NCBI RefSeq assembly: GCF_000015165.1
Contig: NC_009485.1
Coordinates: 806,001 to 870,000 of the forward strand
Reading direction: 5' to 3'
DNA length: 64,000 nucleotides
From: Bradyrhizobium sp. BTAi1
GTDB lineage: Bacteria; Pseudomonadota; Alphaproteobacteria; Rhizobiales; Xanthobacteraceae
In this document: positions 16,651 through 24,038 of the stretch, piece by piece
How positions within the stretch are numbered: position 1 is the stretch's first letter
Layout of the letters: each line of letters starts with the position of its first letter
Made by a program: the position numbers and the translations under genes
Notes under the pieces: generated by a model
The model's database searches: none
Told to the model about the DNA's origin: nothing
What the model saw: the letters and a program-made list of their open reading frames with translations, nothing else

Positions 16651-19359
16651 GTGCCGCCCCGCATCTCACCAGTCCCGCCTGACGACAGCGCCGCGCTGCC
16701 GGACCATTTCAATAGATGGTTCGCGGCGCGCGGCTGGGCGCCGCGTGCGCATCAGCTGGCGCTGCTGGACAAGGCGCGCGCGCAGCGCTCGGCGCTGCTG
16801 ATCGCCCCCACCGGTGCCGGCAAGACGCTGGCCGGGTTCCTGCCGACCCTGGTGGAGCTCGGCTCCGCGGTTGCGACACCGCACCGATCGGCTCTCGCCA
16901 AGCAAGCCGCTCTCTCCACTCCTTTCCCCCTCGTGGGGGAGGGGCGAGGAGGGGGGCCGCCGGCGGCGGCGCCAATGGTGGAATCCGCTCCGCAACAGCC
17001 CGCTTCTCAGCAATCGGCAACTGCCGACACCGCAGCGAAGCAGCCCGCCAGATCCATCGCCCGCCCCGCCGGCCTGCACACCCTCTACATCTCGCCCTTG
17101 AAGGCGCTCGCCGTCGACATCGCGCGCAATCTCCAGGCGCCGATCTCCGAGATGGGCCTGCCGATCAAGGTCGAGACCCGGACCGGCGATACGCCGGCGT
17201 CACGCAAGCAGCGGCAGCGACGCTATCCGCCCGACATCCTGCTGACGACACCCGAGCAGCTGGCGCTGTTGTTGTCGTCGGACGACGCGCCGCATCTGTT
17301 TTCCTCGCTCCAGCGCGTGGTGCTGGACGAGCTGCATGCGCTGGTCACCTCCAAGCGCGGCGATCTGTTGTCCCTCGGGCTGGCGCGGCTGTGGCGCCTC
17401 GCGCCCGGTCTGCGCATGATCGGCCTGTCGGCGACCGTCGCGCAGCCGGAGCAGCTCGCGCGCTTTCTGGTGCCGCAGCCGAATGGCAGCAGCGTCGCCG
17501 CCGACGTCGTCGTCGCCGGGGGCGCTGCGCCGCCGCTGGTCGAGATGCTGGACACGCAGGAGCGCCTGCCCTGGGCCGGCCATAGTGCCCGGCACGCGCT
17601 GGCCGAGATGTACGAGCTCATCAAGACGAACAAGACCACGCTCGTCTTCGTCAACACCCGCAGCCAGGCCGAGATGCTGTTCCAGGAGTTCTGGCGGATC
17701 AACGACGACAATCTCGCCATTGCCCTGCATCATGGCTCGCTCGACGTTGCGCAACGCCGCAAGGTCGAGGATGCGATGGCGGCCGGCAGGCTCCGCGGCG
17801 TGGTCTGCACATCCTCGCTCGACCTCGGCGTCGATTGGGGCGACGTCGACCTCGTCATCAATGTCGGCGCGCCCAAGGGCTGCTCGCGGCTGATGCAGCG
17901 CATCGGCCGCGCCAATCACCGGCTCGACGAAGCCTCGCGCGCGGTGCTCGTGCCGGCCAACCGCTTCGAGGTGCTGGAATGCTCGGTCGCGATCGAGGCC
18001 ATCGCCGACAATGCGCAGGATACGCCGCCGCTGCGCACCGGCGCGCTCGACGTGCTGGCCCAGCACGTGCTCGGCTGCGCCTGCGGCGAGCCGTTTGCCA
18101 GCGATGAGCTTTATGCCGAGGTGATCACGGCCGCGCCCTATGCACAGCTGTCGCGTGCCGATTTCGACGATGTCGTCGACTTCGTCGCGTCCGGCGGCTA
18201 CGCGCTGAAGACCTATGAGCGCTTCGCGCGCATCAAGCAGGACGCCAAGGGACGCTGGCGCGTCGCCAATCCCAAGGTGCGGCAGAGCTATCGCTTGAAC
18301 GTCGGCACCATCGTCGAGGAGGCGATGCTGAAGGTGCGGCTGGTGCGCTCGCGCGGCGGGGCCAAAGGGACGACCGGCGCGATCGCGCGCGGCGGCCGGC
18401 TGCTCGGCGAGATCGAGGAATACTTCATCGAGGGTCTCACACCGGGCGACACCTTCGTGTTCGGCGGCGAGATCGTGCGCTACGAGGCGCTGGCCGAGGA
18501 TCAGGTCTACGTGTCGCGCGCCAACGACGCCGATCCGAAAGTGCCATCCTACATGGGCGGCAAGTTCCCGCTGTCGACCTATCTCGCCGAGCGCGTCCGC
18601 GGCCTGCTCGACGATCGCAAGGCGTGGATGCAATTGCCGGAGCAGGTGCGCGACTGGCTCGCGCTGCAGACCGATGTCTCGCGGATCCCTGCCCGGCGCG
18701 AGCTGCTGGTCGAGACCTTTCCTCGCTCCAACAAGCATTACCTCGTCTGCTATCCGTTCGAAGGCCGGCTCGCGCATCAGACGCTCGGCATGCTGCTGAC
18801 GCGCCGCTTGGAGCGCGCGCGCGCCCGGCCGCTTGGCTTCGTCGCCAATGAATATGCGCTGGCGGTGTGGGGGCTCGGCGACATGTCGCTGATGGTGAGC
18901 CAAGGCCGGCTGGATCTCGCCGCGCTGTTCGATCCGGACATGCTGGGCGACGATCTCGAAGCGTGGCTCGCTGAATCCGCGCTGATGAAGCGCACCTTCC
19001 GCTCCTGCGCCATCATTTCCGGACTGATTCCGCGCCGTTTCACCGGCGAGGAGAAGACGCGCCGCCAAGTGCTGTTCTCGACCGATCTCGTCTACGACGT
19101 GCTGCGCCGGCACCAGCCCGATCACATGCTGTTGCGCGCCGCGCGCGCCGATGCCGCCACCGGCCTGCTCGATCTGCGCCGCCTGGGTGATATGCTTAAG
19201 CGCATCGAGGGCCGAATCACCCATCGTCCGCTCGATCGCGTCTCGCCTCTGGCGGTGCCGGTGATGCTGGAAATCGGCCGCGAATCCGTCTATGGCGAGG
19301 CCGCCGACGAACTCCTGGCCGAGGCCGCCGAGGAACTCGTCAAGGAGGCGATGGGGTAG
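16651..19359 (+). CDS. Ligase-associated DEXH-box DNA helicase (Lhr-like)
   Basis: An ATP-driven DNA helicase of the TIGR04121/Lhr-core type that works with the ligase and exonuclease in DNA damage response. It has 902 residues from the GTG at 16651, where family similarity begins (PPRISP). Walker A is APTGAGKT (TGAGKT at 53-58), the DEXH box is DELH (226-229), motif III is GLSAT, and motif VI-like QRIGRANHR follows a SLDLGVDWG segment. WH and Lhr C-terminal domains follow. Residues 72-140 are a low-complexity insertion encoded by a family E palindromic repeat, absent from normal homologues. There is no clear Shine-Dalgarno at 16651, so the start is uncertain. Confidence 0.93.
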   Translation: MPPRISPVPPDDSAALPDHFNRWFAARGWAPRAHQLALLDKARAQRSALLIAPTGAGKTLAGFLPTLVELGSAVATPHRSALAKQAALSTPFPLVGEGRGGGPPAAAPMVESAPQQPASQQSATADTAAKQPARSIARPAGLHTLYISPLKALAVDIARNLQAPISEMGLPIKVETRTGDTPASRKQRQRRYPPDILLTTPEQLALLLSSDDAPHLFSSLQRVVLDELHALVTSKRGDLLSLGLARLWRLAPGLRMIGLSATVAQPEQLARFLVPQPNGSSVAADVVVAGGAAPPLVEMLDTQERLPWAGHSARHALAEMYELIKTNKTTLVFVNTRSQAEMLFQEFWRINDDNLAIALHHGSLDVAQRRKVEDAMAAGRLRGVVCTSSLDLGVDWGDVDLVINVGAPKGCSRLMQRIGRANHRLDEASRAVLVPANRFEVLECSVAIEAIADNAQDTPPLRTGALDVLAQHVLGCACGEPFASDELYAEVITAAPYAQLSRADFDDVVDFVASGGYALKTYERFARIKQDAKGRWRVANPKVRQSYRLNVGTIVEEAMLKVRLVRSRGGAKGTTGAIARGGRLLGEIEEYFIEGLTPGDTFVFGGEIVRYEALAEDQVYVSRANDADPKVPSYMGGKFPLSTYLAERVRGLLDDRKAWMQLPEQVRDWLALQTDVSRIPARRELLVETFPRSNKHYLVCYPFEGRLAHQTLGMLLTRRLERARARPLGFVANEYALAVWGLGDMSLMVSQGRLDLAALFDPDMLGDDLEAWLAESALMKRTFRSCAIISGLIPRRFTGEEKTRRQVLFSTDLVYDVLRRHQPDHMLLRAARADAATGLLDLRRLGDMLKRIEGRITHRPLDRVSPLAVPVMLEIGRESVYGEAADELLAEAAEELVKEAMG
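16911..16958. repeat. Family E palindromic repeat inside the helicase gene
   Basis: CTCCTTTCCCCCTCGTGGGGGAG and the following GCGAGGAGGGGGG match the family E core. It is translated in frame as TPFPLVGEGRGGG, nearly the same peptide as in the ligase (PSPLVGEGQGGG). Confidence 0.88.
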
Positions 19360-19402
19360 CAGCAGCGAGGCGGAATTGCGGGGGACGATCTGCTCATCGG
19401 GG

Positions 19403-20059
19403 ATGATGGACGTCGCCGGGACCGCGCTGCGGGTCGATCTCTCCGGTGCGCTGGTGTGGGACGCGCAGCGCCTGCTCGTCGTCTCCGACCTGCATCTGGA
19501 AAAGGGGTCGAGCTTCGCCGCGCGCGGCACCCTCCTGCCGCCGTTCGACACGGTTGCGACCTTGCAGCGGCTTACCGCCGTGATCGCGCACTACGATCCC
19601 CGCACTGTGATCGCGCTCGGCGACAGCTTTCATGACCGCGAGGCACATCAGCGTCTCACCGGCGACGACCGGGCCTGCATCGCCAATCTGCAGGTCGGCC
19701 GCGACTGGATCTGGATCACCGGCAATCATGATCCGGCGCCACGCGGCGTCGGCGGCGAGGTCGCAGACGCGATCACGCTCGGTGCCGTGACGTTCCGCCA
19801 CGAGCCGACCGGTGCGCGCGGCGAGATCGCCGGCCATCTGCATCCGAAGGCGCGGGTGGCGACGCGGGCGCGCACCTTGGAGCGCCGTTGCTTCGTCTCC
19901 GACGGCGAGCGCGCGGTGATGCCGGCCTTCGGCGCCTATGTCGGGGGCTTGAGCGTGCGCGACGCCGCGTTCGCAAAACTGTTCCCGAAGCGCGCCTTCA
20001 TCGCGCACGTGCTAGGGGATACTCGCCTGCACAGCATCGCCGCGGCGAGGTGTTATTAG
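19403..20059 (+). CDS. pdeM: Ligase-associated DNA damage response endonuclease PdeM
   Basis: A calcineurin-like metallophosphoesterase of the TIGR04123 group, the fourth partner of the ligase set. It has 218 residues. The metal motifs are in order: D29 and H31 (SDLHLEKG), D74 and H77 (GDSFHD), N108-H109-D110 (GNHD) and H145/H147 (GHLHP). Two adjacent ATG codons (19403, 19406) follow a GGGG; I use the first. It lies 43 bases after the helicase, so the two are probably co-transcribed, divergent from ligase-exonuclease. I infer that its substrate is DNA from the association. Confidence 0.93.
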   Translation: MMDVAGTALRVDLSGALVWDAQRLLVVSDLHLEKGSSFAARGTLLPPFDTVATLQRLTAVIAHYDPRTVIALGDSFHDREAHQRLTGDDRACIANLQVGRDWIWITGNHDPAPRGVGGEVADAITLGAVTFRHEPTGARGEIAGHLHPKARVATRARTLERRCFVSDGERAVMPAFGAYVGGLSVRDAAFAKLFPKRAFIAHVLGDTRLHSIAAARCY

Positions 20060-20129
20060 TTGGATTCGTGATCTTGCGCCGGCACGTCTGAATCTGACGC
20101 GACCATGCCCGCCAAGACTTCTGCTGCGC

Positions 20130-20232
20130 CCTCTGCCCCGCTTGCGGGGGAGAGTTGGAGAGGGGGGGCGCCACGGGCACCGCCGTTGGAGCGGCCCCCT
20201 CCCTAGCCCTCCTCCGCAAGCGGGGGAGGGCA
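20130..20232. repeat. Inverted pair of family E repeats after pdeM
   Basis: Two family E copies face each other around a ~25-base centre: a GCCCCGCTTGCGGGGGAG-type core at the left and CCTCCGCAAGCGGGGGAGG at the right. The whole 103-bp unit is an imperfect inverted repeat, like the one at 55554-55652. It lies between the convergent pdeM and lysR genes. Confidence 0.82.
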
Positions 20233-20281
20233 TGTACCGTGCGCGTGGCGCGATGGTCAGAGAAGCCGCGGACGCTAGCCG

Positions 20282-21148
20282 TCAAGCCGCCTTCGCCTGC
20301 ACCTTGTCGCAGAACTCGGCCAGCCGGTCGGCGAGGCGCAACGTCGCCGGGCTGGCATCGGGCGAGGCGACCAGCGCCACCTCGGTGCGGTCGATCGGCG
20401 CGAAGCCTTCGCGGGCGGTCAGCACGCGATGGTCTGACTGCACCGACATCTCCGAGAGGATGCTGAGGCCCATGCCGGCCGCGACCGCGGCCTGGATGGC
20501 GGCGAGGCTCGACGAGGTGTAGGCCATGTGCCAGGCGCGCCCTGCGCTCTCCAGCGCATGGATCGCGCGGGTGCGGTAGATGCAGCCGAGCGGAAATCCG
20601 ATCAGCGGCAGCGAGCCGCTGTCGAGATTGACGGGATGACTCTTGCTGGTCACCCAATGCACCTGCTCCGGCCACGCGGCGATCGCTGCCCTGGTGTCGT
20701 CGACGCCGCGCTTGAGCAGGGCGAGGTCGAGCTCGCCGCGCTCGATGTCGCGCTTGAGGTTGAGGCTCTGGTCGGCGCGCACGTCGAGCCGCAGATTGGG
20801 ATGGGCGCGCGAGAACGCGGCGAGCAGCTTGGCCAGCCGGTAGGCGGCGAAATCCTCGGGGATGCCGAGCTTCACCGCGCCGTCAGGTCCCGGCCGCGCC
20901 ACGACATCGCGGGCCTCCTCGGCGAGCGCGAGCAGGCGGCGGGCATAGGACAGCAGCCGCTCGCCGGCCTCGGTCGGCGTCACCGCGCGGCCGTCGCGAT
21001 TGAGCAGCGTCTGGCCGAGGTCCTCCTCCAGCCGCCGGATCTGCTGGCTGACGGTCGATTGGGTGCGGTGGACGCGCTCGCCGGCCCGGGTGAAGCCGCC
21101 GGCATCGACCACCGAGACGAAGCTGCGCAAGAGCTCCAGGTCGAGCAT
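20282..21148 (-). CDS. LysR family transcriptional regulator
   Basis: A 288-residue DNA-binding regulator. The N-terminal winged HTH (1-60) is canonical: LELLRSFVSVVDAGGFTRAGERVHRTQSTVSQQIRRLE. A periplasmic-binding-like effector domain follows from about residue 90 (VKLGIPEDFAAYRLAKLLAAF). It is divergent from the DMT exporter gene at 21246 with 97 bases between them, so it most likely controls that gene and itself. A dyad ACTGA-N3-TCAGT lies in the gap. Similarity to regulators of small-metabolite exporters is plausible, but the effector is unknown. Confidence 0.93.
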   Translation of the reverse strand: MLDLELLRSFVSVVDAGGFTRAGERVHRTQSTVSQQIRRLEEDLGQTLLNRDGRAVTPTEAGERLLSYARRLLALAEEARDVVARPGPDGAVKLGIPEDFAAYRLAKLLAAFSRAHPNLRLDVRADQSLNLKRDIERGELDLALLKRGVDDTRAAIAAWPEQVHWVTSKSHPVNLDSGSLPLIGFPLGCIYRTRAIHALESAGRAWHMAYTSSSLAAIQAAVAAGMGLSILSEMSVQSDHRVLTAREGFAPIDRTEVALVASPDASPATLRLADRLAEFCDKVQAKAA

Positions 21149-21171
21149 CGGGAACCGTCATTCAAAAATCC

Positions 21172-21184
21172 ACTGAGTTTCAGT
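21172..21184. promoter_or_regulatory. Candidate LysR operator dyad
   Basis: ACTGA-GTT-TCAGT is a perfect interrupted inverted repeat in the AT-rich 97-base gap between divergent lysR and the DMT gene. LysR proteins usually bind T-N11-A dyads, and this spacing fits. The assignment is inferred from position. Confidence 0.45.
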
Positions 21185-21245
21185 CTATCATTTAATTTCC
21201 AAATGCGAAAGAACAGCCCTACATCGGCGCCAGAGGAGTTCCCCG

Positions 21246-22160
21246 ATGTCGTCTGTTTCGTCCCCGGCTGCCGTGACCCCGATGAAGTCGACCCTGCTGC
21301 CGCTCGAGATCGGCCTGTTCTGCCTGTTATGGAGCTTCGCCTTCGTGGCCGGCAAGATCGGCGTCACCTATTGCCCGCCTTTGCTGCTGCTCGCAGCGCG
21401 TTTTTCGCTCGCCGGCGTCCTGATCCTGCTCGTCCCCGTCATTCGCGGCGAGCTGCGCATGGGCTTTCGTGATGCCGCGGTGTTTGCGATCATCGGCATC
21501 GCTAACAACGCGCTGTATCTCGGCCTCGGCTACACTGGGCTGCAGACGGTGTCGGCCGGGCTGGGTGGCCTGATCGTCTCGGCCAATCCGGTGTTCACCG
21601 CGGTGTTCGCCGCGTTGCTGCTCGGCGAGCCGCTGACCCTGCGCAAGGTCGCAGGGCTGGCGCTCGGCACCATCGGCGTTGCGATGATCGTCTGGCACCG
21701 CATGTCGGTCGGGACCGACCAGCTCGAAGGCATTCTCTACACGCTGGCGGCCTTGGCCTCGATCGTCACCGGAACCATCCTGTTCAAGCAGCTCGCGCCG
21801 AAGGGCAGCCTGTGGGTCGGCAATGGCATCCAGAACCTCTCCGCCGGCCTCGTGCTGTGGCCGGTCGCGCTCAGCGTCTCCAGCGTTCATGACATCGTGC
21901 CGAATCCGCAACTGCTCGGCGCCTTCGCCTTCCTCGTGCTCGGGGGCTCGATCCTCGCTTATGTGCTGTGGTTCCATCTCCTGAAAGTGTGTGGCGCGAC
22001 CGCCGCCAGCGCCTATCACTTCGTGATGCCGCCGCTGGCGATGATCTTCGCCTTTGTCGTGCTCGGCGAGCACGTCGCGTTGCAGGACCTGTTCGGCGTC
22101 GTCCCCGTCGCCATCGGCATCTATCTGGTGACGCGCACGCCGGCGCCGAAGAATGGCTAA
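21246..22160 (+). CDS. EamA/DMT family transporter
   Basis: An inner-membrane exporter of the drug/metabolite transporter superfamily, 304 residues with ten predicted helices in two EamA repeats (about 20-140 and 165-298). Signature segments are the FCLLWSFAFVAGKIG start and ALLLGEPLTLRKVAGLALG, repeated late as FVVLGEHVALQDLFGVVPVAIG. The ATG at 21246 has GAGGAG 8 bases upstream. It is paired with the divergent LysR, which suggests inducible export of an amino acid or drug. Its stop overlaps that of the next convergent gene (CTAA), so no intergenic terminator exists. Confidence 0.92.
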   Translation: MSSVSSPAAVTPMKSTLLPLEIGLFCLLWSFAFVAGKIGVTYCPPLLLLAARFSLAGVLILLVPVIRGELRMGFRDAAVFAIIGIANNALYLGLGYTGLQTVSAGLGGLIVSANPVFTAVFAALLLGEPLTLRKVAGLALGTIGVAMIVWHRMSVGTDQLEGILYTLAALASIVTGTILFKQLAPKGSLWVGNGIQNLSAGLVLWPVALSVSSVHDIVPNPQLLGAFAFLVLGGSILAYVLWFHLLKVCGATAASAYHFVMPPLAMIFAFVVLGEHVALQDLFGVVPVAIGIYLVTRTPAPKNG

Positions 22161-22936
22161 TCCCGCCGGAACACGATCGACGCCATCCACCCTGTCAGCA
22201 GCGCCATTGCCGTGGTGACCAGGCCGTACACCAGACCGTTCTGCCGCGCCGACGTCGCTACGAACTGTTCGAAGCCGACCTTGACGATCTCGAACGCCGT
22301 CTCGGACTTGGTGACGAGCGCCCCGTCGGCGAGCAGCTTGATCTCGATCTCATAGGTGCCGATCGGCACCGCCGCGGGCAGCGGAATGCCGGTGCGGAAC
22401 AAGGTCGGCGTCAGGAAGGTCACGGCGGATGTGTCCTCGCGATACAATCCATGCTGGGACTGCAGCCTGATGAAGGCGCTGCGGAACGCATCGTTCGGCA
22501 CCACGTCGGCGTAATCCGGCCCGACGCGCTGGGTCAGCAGGACGTTGTTCAGGCCGAGCTGCTGCCGGCGCTGCACCTCAGGCGCGGCCATCGCGTCGAA
22601 CGGACGGTTGGCGAACAGCGCGAGATAGCCGGGCACCTTCAGGAATTGCCGGGAATCGGTGTTGATCCAGATGCCGAATTTGCGCTCCTTGCGCCGGGTC
22701 ACCATGTCGGCGCGCGGCCCGCGCACGGTGACCACGAGATCATAGGCGGACCGGCTCGCTGGCGTCTGCGCGTCCTTCTCGACCGAGCCGAACAGCACCA
22801 GCTCTTCGCCGGAATAATTTGGCGTCACCGTGACGCGGTGATTGGAGACGGAGGCGATCAGGCGCTCGGCGTGGGCCCCCGCCGCTCCCGAAAGCAGCAG
22901 CAGCAGCGTCGTGCTGGCGGTGCGAAGCGGCCTCAT
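22157..22936 (-). CDS. TIGR02186 family membrane-anchored periplasmic protein
   Basis: A 259-residue protein with a signal peptide (1-23, cleavage after AHA) and a single C-terminal helix (about 236-255, LVYGLVTTAMALLTGWMASIVF), facing the periplasm. It matches TIGR02186 (alphaproteobacterial TM protein), whose genes accompany TSUP permeases. Recognisable pieces are SVSNHRVTVTPNYSGEELVLFGS at the start and GTYEIEIKLLADG later. The start codon overlaps the TSUP stop by four bases (ATGA), so the two are obligately co-expressed. A role as accessory subunit of the exporter is likely but untested as far as I know. Confidence 0.9.
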   Translation of the reverse strand: MRPLRTASTTLLLLLSGAAGAHAERLIASVSNHRVTVTPNYSGEELVLFGSVEKDAQTPASRSAYDLVVTVRGPRADMVTRRKERKFGIWINTDSRQFLKVPGYLALFANRPFDAMAAPEVQRRQQLGLNNVLLTQRVGPDYADVVPNDAFRSAFIRLQSQHGLYREDTSAVTFLTPTLFRTGIPLPAAVPIGTYEIEIKLLADGALVTKSETAFEIVKVGFEQFVATSARQNGLVYGLVTTAMALLTGWMASIVFRRD

Positions 22937-23859
22937 TGGCTCTGCTCGGTTTCACGGATCGTGAACAGGTCGGCGGGGCGGATCACGAGCTCGACCGCGA
23001 AGCGGATGCCGACCGCGAGGATCAGCAGGCCGAGCAGGAGCCGCAGCTGCTCGCCGCGGATCATCTGGCCGGCGCGGGCCCCGAATTGCGCGCCGGTGAC
23101 GCCGCCGACCATCAGGATCAGCGCCAGCACGGCGTCGACCAGATGGTTGCTCACCGCGTGCAGCATGGTCGCAATCATCATGGTCGCGAGCGTCAGCACC
23201 ATCGAGGTGCCGATCACCGTCGAGGTCGGCACACGCAGGATATAGATCAGCAGCGGCACCAGGATGAAGCCGCCGCCAATGCCCATCACGGCGCCGAGGA
23301 AGCCGATGAGCAGCCCGATTCCGATGACGGGAATGACGGAGACGTAGATCTTGGATCGCTTGAAGCGCATCTTCAGCGGCAGGCCGTGTATCCAGACGTG
23401 ACTGCCCGGCCGTCGCACCGTCGGCAGCGCGCCCTGGCGCGCCCGCATGATGGCGCGCAGGCCTTCCCAGAACATCACGCCGCCGACGCTTGTCAGCAGC
23501 GCGACATAGGACAGCGCGATCATCAGGTCGAGCTGGCCGAGTGAACGCAGCAGCGTGAAGGTCGACACGCCGAGCGCGGTGCCCAGCGTGCCGCCGATCA
23601 TCAGCACCAAAGCCAGCGAGGGATCGATCGCGCGGCGCCGCCAATAGGACAGCGCGCCGGAAAACGACGATGCGGCGATGTGGCTGGACACCGAGGCGAC
23701 GGCGACCGCGGGCGTGATGCCGACGAAGATCAAGAGCGGCGTCATCAGGAAGCCGCCGCCGATCCCGAACATGCCGGAAACGAAGCCGACGGCCGCGCCC
23801 ATCGCCAGCAACAGGAAGATGTTGACGGGTATGTCGGCGATCGGGAGGTAAATCTGCAT
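22933..23859 (-). CDS. TSUP family permease (TauE/SafE-like)
   Basis: An inner-membrane protein of 308 residues with about eight helices in two inverted repeats, each containing the hallmark GxGGGF(L/I)xxPLL: GMFGIGGGFLMTPLL near residue 30 and GAVMGIGGGFILVPLL near residue 185. Family members move sulfite, sulfoacetate or other organosulfur anions. It is first in a two-gene unit with the TIGR02186 protein. That pairing recurs in alphaproteobacteria and suggests a two-part exporter, but the substrate is unknown. I see no sulfur metabolism genes next to it. Confidence 0.92.
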   Translation of the reverse strand: MQIYLPIADIPVNIFLLLAMGAAVGFVSGMFGIGGGFLMTPLLIFVGITPAVAVASVSSHIAASSFSGALSYWRRRAIDPSLALVLMIGGTLGTALGVSTFTLLRSLGQLDLMIALSYVALLTSVGGVMFWEGLRAIMRARQGALPTVRRPGSHVWIHGLPLKMRFKRSKIYVSVIPVIGIGLLIGFLGAVMGIGGGFILVPLLIYILRVPTSTVIGTSMVLTLATMMIATMLHAVSNHLVDAVLALILMVGGVTGAQFGARAGQMIRGEQLRLLLGLLILAVGIRFAVELVIRPADLFTIRETEQSQ

Positions 23860-24038
23860 TCGCGCGGCCCTGCGAACGGTCCATTAGAGCATCCCGCGCG
23901 TCCGAAGCAGGTGCCGTGATCCTGCATAGCCGAAAACCGCGGCAAATGGATCAGGGATTCCCGGTCGGTTTTGTGCGTCAGAAACGGTGCAGCCGCGCCC
24001 GGTCGGGAGCGCGGCTGCTGAAGTTTTCGCCGCGCCGG

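Noticed and set aside
17200..19551. 783-codon frame antisense to the helicase gene
   Set aside because: The helicase motifs on the plus strand are unambiguous; the mirror frame has no motif.
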